DNA of 16,628 bases from JBFJVD01 sp041624375 (GCA_041624375.1 JBFJVD010000032.1:1-16628), one strand, 5' to 3'; shown: positions 1-7,816, numbered from the stretch's first letter. Program-made: numbers and translations. Notes: generated by a model not told the origin, from the sequence alone.

Positions 1-117
1 GATATGAAGTACGGGGAGGGGACGTTGCCTCAGGAAAGCTTCTTTGAGCGCATTACGATCGAACTGCGGGCCTTGCCGAAAGCCAGCCCAGAGGCCTTCG
101 CCGGCGCTCTCGACTGA
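1..117 (+). CDS. 3' end of an unidentified protein gene (partial)
   Basis: An open frame enters from the left edge and ends at TGA 115-117, giving the last 38 residues of a protein that begins outside the window. The visible tail has the stretch YGEGTLPQESFFERIT followed by a charged, helix-prone segment ending in AGALD. I do not recognise a family in this fragment. The frame is supported as coding by its consistent G/C third positions and by the perfect terminator hairpin 22 bases after the stop. It converges on greA, so the two genes share that terminator. Confidence 0.6.
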   Translation, partial: DMKYGEGTLPQESFFERITIELRALPKASPEAFAGALD

Positions 118-139
118 GCCCGCCTGATCTTGTCATGAA

Positions 140-166
140 ACGGGGAGGAGCATTGCTCCTCCCCGT
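140..166. terminator. Bidirectional intrinsic terminator between convergent genes
   Basis: A perfect 12-bp inverted repeat (ACGGGGAGGAGC, 140-151, with its complement 155-166) closes on a three-base ATT loop. It lies between the stop of the leftmost plus-strand gene (117) and the stop of greA on the minus strand (193). The flanks are only moderately T-rich (TTCTG on the plus side, TTTCATG on the minus side), so part of the termination may rely on stem strength. Confidence 0.8.
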
Positions 167-192
167 TCTGATTCGATGATGCCGAGCCTCGG

Positions 193-660
193 TCAGCGAA
201 TCTCCAGGATCTTGAACCGGATGCCGCCGGCCGGGGTCGTTGCCAGTGCTTCCTCGTCGACGCGCTTGCCCATCAGCGCACGGCCGATTGGTGATTCGTG
301 GGAGATCTTCCCGTTCCGGGGATCGGCCTCCTTTGCGCCGACGAGCTGGAACGTCTCCGGTTCACCGCCATCCTCGAGCACAATGACCGTGCTGCCCAGG
401 TCTACAACGTCATTGGACGCCGGCTTCTCAACAATGGTGGCCTCGCGCAGCGTGACCTCCAATTCCTGGATGCGACCTTCGAGAAAGGCCTGCTCTTCCT
501 TGGCGGCCGTATAGTCGGCGTTCTCCGATAGATCGCCTTGCTGAATCGCCGCCCGCAATCGTTTCGCCAATTCCCCGCGACGCGGTCCTCGGAGTTCTTC
601 CAGTTCGGCGCGGATCTTGGCCGCGCCCTCGGGTGTCAGCAGGATTTCTGATTTCTCCAT
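193..660 (-). CDS. greA: Transcription elongation factor GreA
   Basis: 155 residues, the usual GreA length. GreA enters the secondary channel of stalled, backtracked RNA polymerase and stimulates cleavage of the extruded RNA 3' end. The N-terminal coiled-coil half (about 1-75) carries LTPEG near the start and the diagnostic tip GDLSENADY at 42-50, with the two acidic residues D43 and E46 that help position catalytic Mg2+. The C-terminal FKBP-like half has the family-typical SPIGRALMGK segment. The ATG at 658-660 is preceded by AGGGAG at about five bases, inside the 8-base gap after dgt, so the gene is the second member of a dgt-greA operon. Nothing looks damaged. Identification is firm. Confidence 0.96.
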   Translation of the reverse strand: MEKSEILLTPEGAAKIRAELEELRGPRRGELAKRLRAAIQQGDLSENADYTAAKEEQAFLEGRIQELEVTLREATIVEKPASNDVVDLGSTVIVLEDGGEPETFQLVGAKEADPRNGKISHESPIGRALMGKRVDEEALATTPAGGIRFKILEIR

Positions 661-668
661 CAGGCTCC

Positions 669-1838
669 CTAGGTTCTCGTATACGGGTCGAAGAGCTTGC
701 TGTGCTCCTGCAGTGCAAAGCGATCTGTCATGCCGGCGATATAGTCACAGATCGCTCGGTGGAACGGACCATCCTCGGCGCGCGCCTGCACCTCGAGCGG
801 AAGGATCTTCGGGTTCTGGAGGTAGGCCCGGAAGAGGTCTTCAAGGAAAAGCTCGGCTTTCGTCTGCATGCGAACGACCCGGTAGTGCTGATACATGTTG
901 GCGTAGAGGAAGTCTTTCAGCTCGCGATTCATTGCGCGCAGCGTGGCGCCATGGCCGATCACGTTGCGGGGCAACAGTTGGAGTTCCTCGACGGTCTGGG
1001 CACCGCTCTCCGCAATTCGTTCGCTGGTCGCATCGAGCAGATCCGTCACCTCGATCCCGATGAGGCGGCGGATCAGCCGGTGCCGCGTGACTTCTTCCAT
1101 TTCGTCACTCGTCCAGCCAATGCTCTCCCGCAGCGTCTCCCACAGACCCAATCCGCTCAGTTGCCGTGGCGAGATCATTCCGGATCGAAGGCCGTCGTCC
1201 AGATCATGGGCCGTGTAGGCCAGCTCGTCGGCAGCGTTGGCGATCTGCGCTTCGAGGTGGCCACGCTTTTCCGGTTCGTAGTCGGAGGCGTCGGCGACAT
1301 CGTACTCGGTCTCGTGCTTGACGATGCCTTCGCGGACCTCCCAGGTGAGGTTCAGGCCAGGAAATTCCAGGTACCGGTTCTCAAGCTCGGTGACAATTCG
1401 TAGAGATTGCCGATTGTGATCAAATCCCCCATGCTCCGTCATCAGTCGGCTCAACGTTGTTTCGCCAGAGTGCCCGAAAGGAGGGTGACCGAGATCGTGC
1501 GCCAGGCAGATTGCCTCAACCAGATCTTCATTGGCGCCCAACGCGCGGGCGACGGTCCGCCCGATCTGCGCGACCTCGAGCGTATGCGTCAATCGGGTGC
1601 GGTAATAATCCCCCTCATAATTGATGAAGACCTGGGTCTTGTATTCGAGCCTGCGGAAGGCAGTTGTGTGCAGGATGCGGTCACGGTCCCGCTGGAAAGC
1701 GGTTCGGTAGCCCGGTTCGTCCTCCGGATAGGCCCGGCCCCGGCTGTCACGGCTGCGCAGGCCGTAAGAAGCCAGTCGCTGGCTCTCAAAGGCCTCCAGC
1801 TCCGCACGAGTAACGATCCGACCCACAATTTTCTCCAT
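669..1838 (-). CDS. dgt: dNTP triphosphohydrolase (dGTPase-like HD protein)
   Basis: 389 residues. This family hydrolyses dNTPs to nucleoside plus triphosphate, controlling dNTP pools; substrate preference cannot be read from sequence. The N-terminal region has SRDSRGRAYPEDEP and the conserved FQRDRDRILHTTAFRRL. The HD-domain metal ligands are H85 (in RLTHTLEVAQ), H114-D115 (in AHDLGHPPFGH) and D204 (in ADELAYTAHDLDD). It matches the shorter dGTPase-like type more than E. coli Dgt. The start is ambiguous: ATG 1836-1838 lies only about six bases below the predicted transcription start, whereas GTG 1824-1826 (residue 5) has GGAG six bases upstream and is a good alternative giving 385 residues. 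It is the first gene of an operon with greA, eight bases downstream. Confidence 0.93.
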   Translation of the reverse strand: MEKIVGRIVTRAELEAFESQRLASYGLRSRDSRGRAYPEDEPGYRTAFQRDRDRILHTTAFRRLEYKTQVFINYEGDYYRTRLTHTLEVAQIGRTVARALGANEDLVEAICLAHDLGHPPFGHSGETTLSRLMTEHGGFDHNRQSLRIVTELENRYLEFPGLNLTWEVREGIVKHETEYDVADASDYEPEKRGHLEAQIANAADELAYTAHDLDDGLRSGMISPRQLSGLGLWETLRESIGWTSDEMEEVTRHRLIRRLIGIEVTDLLDATSERIAESGAQTVEELQLLPRNVIGHGATLRAMNRELKDFLYANMYQHYRVVRMQTKAELFLEDLFRAYLQNPKILPLEVQARAEDGPFHRAICDYIAGMTDRFALQEHSKLFDPYTRT

Positions 1839-1850
1839 ATCGGGGGGCTA

Positions 1851-1880
1851 AGTCTAAACCAGCGGGCGCCGAAGTGTCAA
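1851..1880 (-). promoter_or_regulatory. Sigma70-type promoter for dgt-greA
   Basis: On the minus strand, a perfect -35 TTGACA (1880-1875) is followed after 18 bp by TAGACT (1856-1851). The predicted transcription start is near 1844, about six bases before the ATG of dgt. Assignment is by consensus match only. Confidence 0.7.
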
Positions 1881-1917
1881 TGCAGGGAGGAGCCATGGGT
1901 TCGTGCGGATGCTTCCA

Positions 1918-1946
1918 TTGACAGGACTTCTGGGCTACCTGATAAT
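1918..1946 (+). promoter_or_regulatory. Sigma70-type promoter for the SCP-2-like gene cluster
   Basis: TTGACA (1918-1923), a 17-bp spacer, and GATAAT (1941-1946) form a near-consensus promoter. The predicted start is near 1953, leaving an 18-base leader containing the AGGAG ribosome-binding site at 1961-1965. It is back to back with the dgt promoter, and the two -35 boxes lie in an 8-bp inverted repeat. Confidence 0.8.
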
Positions 1947-1970
1947 CAAACGATCTTTTGAGGAGAAGAC

Positions 1971-2420
1971 ATGACTCATCCGTTCCCAAGTTTAGGCTGG
2001 TTGGCTTCTCTGAAAGAAACGATCAACAGCGACGTGCAGTATGCGCAGATCGCGGCTTCGTGGGAAGGTGATCTGCTCTTCGCTGTTGAGCCCGACGATC
2101 AGTCAAATGGCCATCAGCAGGTGGTGTATTTCTACCTTGATTTGTGGCACGGCCAGTGTCGCGAGATCCGGATGTTCCACCCGAACGAGGAGAATCTGCC
2201 CGAGGCGCGTTTCACGCTGCGAGCGACACGCGAGAACCTCCTGCGAATCCTGAATGGCGAGCTAGAGGCGATCCAGGCCATGATGACCCGCCGTTTGAAG
2301 GTGCAAGGGAGCATGGCCTACATGCTGCGAAATGTCCCGACCGTTGTGGATTTCGTGCGCTGTGCCCGCAAGGTGGGGCTTGACCCGCATGCCCCCTGGC
2401 AGGCGGAAGTGCAGGGCTAG
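1971..2420 (+). CDS. SCP-2 sterol-transfer family protein
   Basis: 149 residues, ATG at 1971 with AGGAG five bases upstream. The sequence fits the SCP-2-like fold, which binds hydrophobic ligands such as sterols, fatty acids or acyl-CoA in a cavity. Visible points are WEGDLLFAVEP (about 31-41), YFYLDLWHGQCREIR (about 53-67), then ARFTLRATRENLLRILNGE, the family's 'amphipathic strand then helix' segment, and AMMTRRLKVQGSMAYMLRNV, which matches the conserved lipid-cavity helix and turn. No signal peptide or membrane segment, so cytoplasmic. It has its own strong promoter and heads a same-strand run with a cholesterol-oxidase-like GMC flavoprotein (114 bp on) and an aldehyde oxidoreductase, suggesting a role in presenting a lipid substrate. 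The ligand is unknown. Family assignment is from pattern recognition. Confidence 0.75.
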   Translation: MTHPFPSLGWLASLKETINSDVQYAQIAASWEGDLLFAVEPDDQSNGHQQVVYFYLDLWHGQCREIRMFHPNEENLPEARFTLRATRENLLRILNGELEAIQAMMTRRLKVQGSMAYMLRNVPTVVDFVRCARKVGLDPHAPWQAEVQG

Positions 2421-2558
2421 CGATCTTGTCAGGAAGCGTTTCAACGGATCATCGCCGCCCATTTGTAGGACCTCGCGGCTGAAGCCCATTTGCAGTCTAC
2501 GAAGACCATGGAGGGTCGAGGAACCTCTGGCTAGGTGAGAGTGGCCGGGGAGAACCAT

Positions 2559-4232
2559 TTGAAATCGCAATCAACCTACGACTTCCTGGTGATCGGCTCG
2601 GGCTTTGGGGGCAGTGTGGCCGCAATGCGCCTCACCCAGAAAGGCTACCGCGTCCTGGTATTGGAGCGGGGGAGGCGGTTCGCCGATCACGAGTTTCCGG
2701 CAACCAACTGGAACCTGCCGAAATTCCTCTGGCTGCCCGTCGTCCGCTGGTTTGGGATCTTGCAGATGAGCTTTCTGCAAGGTCTTTTCGTCCTCCACGG
2801 CAGCGGTGTCGGTGGGGGAAGCCTGGTCTATGCGAACGTGCTGATGGAGCCCGACGAGTCCTTCTTCGAACTGGACGATTGGCAGCGGCTGGCGGATTGG
2901 AAGTCGGTCCTTGCCCCCTATTACGACCTCGCCCGACGGATGCTGGGTGTCGACGCCAACCCCCGCGCGTGGCCGGCCGATGAGATCCTGAAGAGGATCG
3001 CCGCCCGCCGAGGGAAGGACGACACATACCGCCTGGCGGATGTTGGCGTGTTCTTCGGCGATCCTGATGCTGAGCCGACGGATCCCTTCTTCGGCGGCGC
3101 TGGTCCGGCCAGGTCGGGGTGTACGCATTGTGGCGGCTGCATGGTTGGCTGTCGCTACAATGCAAAGAACACACTCCCAAAGAACTATCTTTACTTCGCC
3201 GAGAAATGGGGTGCACGCATCTTGCCGGGGGCTGAAGCGACCAGCATCCGCCCGGTCAGCTCTGATGGGCCCGATGGCGCTCGCTACGAAGTCACGTACC
3301 GGCACACTAGGACCTGGTTTGGCGGGCGACCGGAGACGGTCAAAGCCCGCAATGTCGTCGTTTCGGCCGGCGTGTTGGGCACGCTGAAGCTCCTCATGAC
3401 CTGCAGGGATGATAAGAAGACGCTTCCCCGCCTCTCCGTGCGGCTCGGCGAACGGGTGCGGACGAACAGTGAGGCGCTGCTCGGCGTCACCAGTCGACGC
3501 AGCCACCCGGATTATTCTCTGGGAGTCGCCATCACCTCTATGGTGCAGGTTGACGAGGTTACCCGAGTGGAGCCGGTGCGTTATCCAGCGGGATCTTCCT
3601 TTATTCGAACCCTGTCCGCCCCGATCGTTCCCGAAGGCCTGTCCTTCGCGGGTAGACTCTGGCGAGCCGCGGGCGAGATCCTGCTCCGTCCATTCGATTT
3701 CATACGGGTGAAGCTCCTGCCGGGATGGGCCGAACGATCGACGATCCTGCTCGTGATGCAGACGGAAGATAACCTGATGCGCCTGAGGCTTGGGCGCAGC
3801 ATCTGGAGCCTGTTCCGGAGGGCGCTCATTCCCCAGCATGATGAGAAGCGTCGAATCCGCGCCCAACTCCCCGTCGCCCACGATATCGCCCGCGAATTCG
3901 CCGGGGCCATCAATGGTGTGCCACAGACGTCATTTCTCGAATCCATCTTGGGATTTCCGGTAACCGCTCACATCTTGGGCGGCTGTCCGATGGGCGTTGA
4001 TTCGGAGGATGGAGTTGTCGATCGAGACTGCCGTTTGTTCAACTACCCGGGTCTCTATGTGATCGATGGTTCCGTGATTCCAGGAAATCCTGGCGTGAAT
4101 CCAAGCCTGACGATCACAGCCCTCGCAGAGTATGCGATGGCCGGGATCGAGCCGAAACCGGGGGCCGAGCGGCAGCGGCTCGATCGGGTCCCCACACCGG
4201 AATCCCGCATGGCGGCCATAAGCTCCGACTGA
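2559..4232 (+). CDS. GMC-family oxidoreductase, cholesterol-oxidase-like
   Basis: 557 residues from a TTG start at 2559, chosen because GGGGAG sits six bases upstream and the dinucleotide fold begins at once; GTG 2535 or 2541 would add six to eight residues. FAD-dependent alcohol oxidation is the family activity. FAD binding: GSGFGG at about 13-18, ending in LVLERG, and the GMC signature HGSGVGGGSLVYANVLM (about 80-96). The C-terminal catalytic region has HILGGCPMG (H471) and GNPGVNPSLTI (N514), the His/Asn pair of cholesterol oxidases and other GMC enzymes. Unusual is a CTHCGGCMVGC cluster (C188, C191, C194, C198), spaced like a 4Fe-4S site. There is no clear signal peptide. It ends five bases before the aldehyde oxidoreductase, so the two are probably translationally coupled. 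The true substrate is unknown; electrons may go to an acceptor other than O2. Confidence 0.88.
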   Translation: MKSQSTYDFLVIGSGFGGSVAAMRLTQKGYRVLVLERGRRFADHEFPATNWNLPKFLWLPVVRWFGILQMSFLQGLFVLHGSGVGGGSLVYANVLMEPDESFFELDDWQRLADWKSVLAPYYDLARRMLGVDANPRAWPADEILKRIAARRGKDDTYRLADVGVFFGDPDAEPTDPFFGGAGPARSGCTHCGGCMVGCRYNAKNTLPKNYLYFAEKWGARILPGAEATSIRPVSSDGPDGARYEVTYRHTRTWFGGRPETVKARNVVVSAGVLGTLKLLMTCRDDKKTLPRLSVRLGERVRTNSEALLGVTSRRSHPDYSLGVAITSMVQVDEVTRVEPVRYPAGSSFIRTLSAPIVPEGLSFAGRLWRAAGEILLRPFDFIRVKLLPGWAERSTILLVMQTEDNLMRLRLGRSIWSLFRRALIPQHDEKRRIRAQLPVAHDIAREFAGAINGVPQTSFLESILGFPVTAHILGGCPMGVDSEDGVVDRDCRLFNYPGLYVIDGSVIPGNPGVNPSLTITALAEYAMAGIEPKPGAERQRLDRVPTPESRMAAISSD

Positions 4233-4237
4233 TCCCG

Positions 4238-6076
4238 ATGCGTTCGATATCGTGCCGAATCCTGGAGATCGATCTCTCGTCGCAAGAGTACCGAGCAATT
4301 GAAGTCCCCCTGGATATTCAACGGGATTTCATCGGTGGCTCTGGCCTGGCCGCACGCCTCCTCTATTCGCAGCTGACGCCGGACCTCGATCCACTATCAC
4401 CGGCGGCACCGCTGCTGTTCCTCACCGGACCATTGACAGGCACAAGTGGGCCAGCGGTGGGCCGATTTGTGATCTGTGCGAAGTCCCCAGCAACTGGGCT
4501 GTGGGGCGAGTCCAATGTTGGAGGCTTTTTTGGCCCGGAGCTGCGCGCCGCTGGATACGACGGACTGTGGATCACAGGGGAAGCCCCCACGCCGGTGTAC
4601 TTGTGGGTGAACGACGGTGAGCTCGAATTCCGCGATGCCCGGCATCTCTGGGGCAAGACTGACACCTACCAGGCCCAGGCTTTGCTTCGTGAGGAGCTTC
4701 GGGCTCCGGGCGTTCGAGTCGCCACCATTGGGCTGGCGGGCGAAAGCCAATTACCGTTCTCGGTGGTTCTTTGTGACCATGGCCGGGTGGCCGGCCGAAC
4801 GGGGATGGGCGCCGTGATGGGCGCCAAGCGGCTGAAGGCCGTCGCCGTGCGCGGCGCTCAGCCTCTGCCGCTGGCTGAGCGGGAGGCGTTTTCTGTCCTT
4901 CGGGGCAGCTCAAATCGGGCGCTGCGGGACGACAACGTCACCCGCTCGATGCGAGAGCTTGGTTCGGGTGCAGCTGGCGACTACTTCGACTACCTGGGAA
5001 TGATGCCCAAGCGGTACTTCACCCGAGGCACCTTTGAGGGTGCCGTGAGAACCACCGGAGCCAGCATGGCAGAGACCATCCTGAGCGGCGTGAGCACCTG
5101 CCATGCTTGTGTAATTGCCTGTGGCCGGAAGGTCCGCCTTTCCGATGGTGGGGAGCGAAAGGGACCCGAGTATGAGACCATGGTGGGGTTTGGCCCCAAT
5201 CTCGAGATCTCGAACCTGAACCGCATCACGCAATACGGTGAGCTTTGCGACCGCTATGGCATGGATACCATCTCGCTTTCCAACACGATTGGACTTGCCT
5301 TTCTCCTGGCGGAACGCGGCCACTTACCGAAGGAGTTTGAGCGTGGTTTCGAGCTGGCCTGGGGCGCCGAGGACACAGTGGAGCGGCTCATTCATCTCAC
5401 GGCCCGCAGAGAAGGAATTGGCGAACTGCTGGCGCTCGGCGCCCGATCACTTGCCAGGCAGTTTAACTCGCCCGATCTGGCTGCACAGGTCAATGGTCTC
5501 GAGGTTGCCTATCATGATCCACGCGGTGCCTCCGGGATGGCCCTCGTCTACGCCACCTCGCCGCGGGGTGCCTGCCATAACCAGAGCGACTACTACGCCG
5601 TTGAATTGGGGCAGACCGCCGACGAGCTGGGCATCCGTCGCTTCAGACGTCAAGATGGGCCCGAAAAAGCCGCCAATGTGGCACGACATCAGGATTGGCG
5701 CACGCTCTGGAATTCGCTCGTAATATGCCAGTTCGCCAATGTCCCCCCATCGACGGTTCTCGGCCTGGTCAATACGGCAACGGGCTTCGAATACACCTTC
5801 GATGAACTCCTGCAGGTTGGCGAGCGCGGTTGGGTGATGAAGCGTGCTCTCAATCATCGCCTTGGATTGCGGGGCCAGAATGATCGTCTCCCCGGAATCC
5901 TGCTCGACCCGCTCCCCGACGGTGGGGCAGAAGGCTATGTCCCGCCTTTCGATGAGATGCTGGCGGCGTACTACCACGTCCGTGAGTGGGACCCCACATC
6001 CGGGCGGCCCATCAAGGCCAAGCTCGCCGAGCTGAACCTCGAAGATCTCGCCCGCGATCTTTGGGGTGAGAACTAG
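4238..6076 (+). CDS. Aldehyde ferredoxin oxidoreductase family protein
   Basis: 612 residues, close to the 605 of Pyrococcus furiosus AOR. Family members oxidise aldehydes to carboxylates, or run in reverse, with a tungsten (or Mo) bis-pterin and one 4Fe-4S cluster, passing electrons to ferredoxin. N-terminal pterin-binding domain (about 1-210) shows FIGGSGLAARLL, GESNVGGFFGPELRAAGYDG and GRTGMGAVMGAKRLKAVAVRG. Cluster cysteines C288, C291 and C295 (CHACVIAC) match the P. furiosus positions, with the fourth at C497 (VICQF). E311 and H447 align with the active-site Glu313/His448 of that enzyme. ATG 4238 fits the family N terminus (RILEIDL) although no clear ribosome-binding site precedes it, consistent with coupling to the GMC gene five bases upstream. 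No ferredoxin or pterin-synthesis gene is nearby. The substrate cannot be told from sequence. Confidence 0.95.
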   Translation: MRSISCRILEIDLSSQEYRAIEVPLDIQRDFIGGSGLAARLLYSQLTPDLDPLSPAAPLLFLTGPLTGTSGPAVGRFVICAKSPATGLWGESNVGGFFGPELRAAGYDGLWITGEAPTPVYLWVNDGELEFRDARHLWGKTDTYQAQALLREELRAPGVRVATIGLAGESQLPFSVVLCDHGRVAGRTGMGAVMGAKRLKAVAVRGAQPLPLAEREAFSVLRGSSNRALRDDNVTRSMRELGSGAAGDYFDYLGMMPKRYFTRGTFEGAVRTTGASMAETILSGVSTCHACVIACGRKVRLSDGGERKGPEYETMVGFGPNLEISNLNRITQYGELCDRYGMDTISLSNTIGLAFLLAERGHLPKEFERGFELAWGAEDTVERLIHLTARREGIGELLALGARSLARQFNSPDLAAQVNGLEVAYHDPRGASGMALVYATSPRGACHNQSDYYAVELGQTADELGIRRFRRQDGPEKAANVARHQDWRTLWNSLVICQFANVPPSTVLGLVNTATGFEYTFDELLQVGERGWVMKRALNHRLGLRGQNDRLPGILLDPLPDGGAEGYVPPFDEMLAAYYHVREWDPTSGRPIKAKLAELNLEDLARDLWGEN

Positions 6077-6106
6077 ATCCCAGTTGACTCAACCCGCAGT
6101 CCGGCA

Positions 6107-6116
6107 TGCTTATAAT
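6107..6116 (+). promoter_or_regulatory. Candidate -10 element upstream of nnr
   Basis: A perfect TATAAT (6111-6116) lies 68 bases before the nnr start. TTGACT at 6084-6089 is 21 bp away, too far for a standard pair, and the TG at 6107-6108 is one base too far for a classical extended -10. The promoter is therefore plausible but not textbook. The same 11-mer TATAATGACCC occurs before enolase. Confidence 0.5.
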
Positions 6117-6184
6117 GACCCTTGCTAGCAGATCTACGAGGGATCAATCCGAGATTGGGTACAGGCCTGAACAAAGGAGCGAGG

Positions 6185-7816
6185 GTGCCAAAGATTGTCA
6201 CGGTCGAGCAGATGCGAAGCATCGAGGCCGCAGCGGACTACAACGGCATCAGCTACGATCAAATGATGGAGTCGGCCGGCAAGGCGGTGTATGACGAACT
6301 GCTTGCCGGGGTCGGTTCGGTCGCCGGCCGGCGGGTGGCGGTTCTCGCCGGATCAGGGAACAACGGAGGGGATGGCCTGGTGGCCGCTCGCCATCTTGCC
6401 GGCGCTGAGGCGCAGGTATCGGTGTATCTTGCGAAGGAGCGGGACGCTGAGGATCCATACCTGACCGCCCTGCGGGACCGAGGTGTGTTCATTGCCGAAG
6501 CCGCCCAGGATCAGCGTTCGCGCGTCCTTAAGAATCTGGTCGCCACCTCCGACATTGTGATCGATGCACTCCTTGGGACAGGCATCCAACTGCCATTGCG
6601 AGGAGGTATTCGTGACACCCTCGAAACAGTCCGCAAGGAGCTTGCCCGCAGATCGGAAGCCCCCTTCATTTTGGCGGTCGACTGTCCATCTGGGCTGGAT
6701 TGCGACTCCGGGGAATTAGCGGCAGAGGCACTGCCGGCGGATCTCACCGTGACCTTTGCCGCGGCGAAGACCGGCCAGCTCCGTTTCCCCGGCGCCGGCG
6801 CGCTCGGCAAGCTGCGAATTGTCGACATCGGGATTCCCGATTCGCTGAAGGAGTGGAAAGCGGTGGACCTCGAACTTGCCGCAGCGGAGTCTTTGCGCCA
6901 GCTTCTGCCTGAACGTCCGAAGGACGCTCACAAAGGGACTTTTGGGAAGGTGGTCATCGTCGCCGGTTCGATCAATCTTCCGGGTGCCGCCGCGCTCGCG
7001 GCTGAAGGAGCCTACCGTACCGGAGTTGGGCTGGTCACCCTGGCTGTGCCCACGCCAGTACAGCGTCTGCTCGCTCCCGGGCTGCCCGAGGTTACCTGGC
7101 TGCTTCTGCCGCATGAGATGGGTGTGATCGCTGAAACCGCGGTGGACGTGCTCAAAGAGGAACTCGGCGCCTATGAGGCGTTGCTTCTCGGGCCTGGGTT
7201 TGGCCGGGAGCCGACGACAGCCTCCTTCCTGGCCAAGTTGCTGGGGGTGGAGACCTCCAGCCGCAAGCCGAAGATCGGATTTATCGGCGGCGAAGCGCGC
7301 GCCGAGGGGGCGGCAGCCGACCTGCCGCCCATGATCATTGACGCCGACGGCCTCAAGCTGTTGACCGAGATTGAGAACTGGCCGGCGCTTCTGCCGAGCG
7401 GAAGCATCCTCACGCCTCACCCGGGTGAGATGTCGATTCTGACGGGCGTAGAGAAACACGAACTCCAGGGGGATCGCGTTGCCGCCGCGCAAACTTGGGC
7501 GGAAACTTGGGGCCACATTGTCTTGCTCAAGGGCGCTTTCACCGTGGTCGCGGCGCCCGATCAGCGAACAACGGTGCTCCCGTTTGCCACGCCTGCTCTC
7601 GCCCGAGCTGGGACGGGTGACGTTCTCGCCGGCATGATCGCTGCGCTTCGGGCGCAGGGGCTTGAGCCTTATGAGGCTGCTGTCCTTGGCGGCTATTTGC
7701 ATGGCAGGGCCGGTGAGATTGCAGCTGAAGAAGTGGGTTCTGCATCCAGTACTTTGGCCGGTGATGTTGCGGAGGCAATTCCTGAAGCGTACGCTGAACT
7801 AGAGCGCTCGGTGTAG
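6185..7816 (+). CDS. nnr: Bifunctional NAD(P)HX epimerase / ADP-dependent dehydratase
   Basis: 543 residues from GTG 6185, chosen because AAGGAG (6174-6179) is five bases upstream and the protein then begins PKIVTVEQMR like its relatives; an in-frame ATG at 6122 would add a 21-residue tail without family character. The enzyme repairs hydrated NADH/NADPH: the N-terminal YjeF_N domain (about 1-215) epimerises R-NAD(P)HX to S, and the C-terminal ribokinase-like domain (about 235-543) dehydrates it. Visible: NNGGDG at 59-64, IDALLGTG, AVDCPSGLDCDSG, then AHKGTFGKVVIVAGS opening the second domain, LTPHPGEM at 409-416, and GTGD at 476-479 with catalytic D479. Upstream is the AOR gene, 108 bp away, but a separate TATAAT suggests independent transcription. 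It ends before a strong terminator. Complete and typical. Confidence 0.96.
   Translation: MPKIVTVEQMRSIEAAADYNGISYDQMMESAGKAVYDELLAGVGSVAGRRVAVLAGSGNNGGDGLVAARHLAGAEAQVSVYLAKERDAEDPYLTALRDRGVFIAEAAQDQRSRVLKNLVATSDIVIDALLGTGIQLPLRGGIRDTLETVRKELARRSEAPFILAVDCPSGLDCDSGELAAEALPADLTVTFAAAKTGQLRFPGAGALGKLRIVDIGIPDSLKEWKAVDLELAAAESLRQLLPERPKDAHKGTFGKVVIVAGSINLPGAAALAAEGAYRTGVGLVTLAVPTPVQRLLAPGLPEVTWLLLPHEMGVIAETAVDVLKEELGAYEALLLGPGFGREPTTASFLAKLLGVETSSRKPKIGFIGGEARAEGAAADLPPMIIDADGLKLLTEIENWPALLPSGSILTPHPGEMSILTGVEKHELQGDRVAAAQTWAETWGHIVLLKGAFTVVAAPDQRTTVLPFATPALARAGTGDVLAGMIAALRAQGLEPYEAAVLGGYLHGRAGEIAAEEVGSASSTLAGDVAEAIPEAYAELERSV

Noticed and set aside
633..1403. 256-codon plus-strand frame opposite dgt
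   Set aside because: It mirrors the dGTPase-like gene, whose motifs and metal residues are complete; no independent signal for the antisense frame.
2457..2495. Near repeat GCCCATTTG(T/C)AG twice in the SCP-2 to GMC gap
   Set aside because: Two 12-mers with one mismatch in a 114-bp gap is weak and I see no supporting structure.
2571..3881. Long minus-strand open frame (436 codons) opposite the GMC gene
   Set aside because: It is antisense to a strong GMC coding region with recognisable motifs; its translation is Arg/Pro/His-rich with no family features, as expected for a high-GC shadow frame.
6122..6184. Upstream ATG for nnr
   Set aside because: A strong ribosome-binding site sits before GTG 6185 and the added 21 residues do not match relatives, while GTG gives the usual N terminus.
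6716..7702. 328-codon minus-strand frame opposite nnr
   Set aside because: Shadow of nnr, whose two domains are fully recognised; low-complexity translation.
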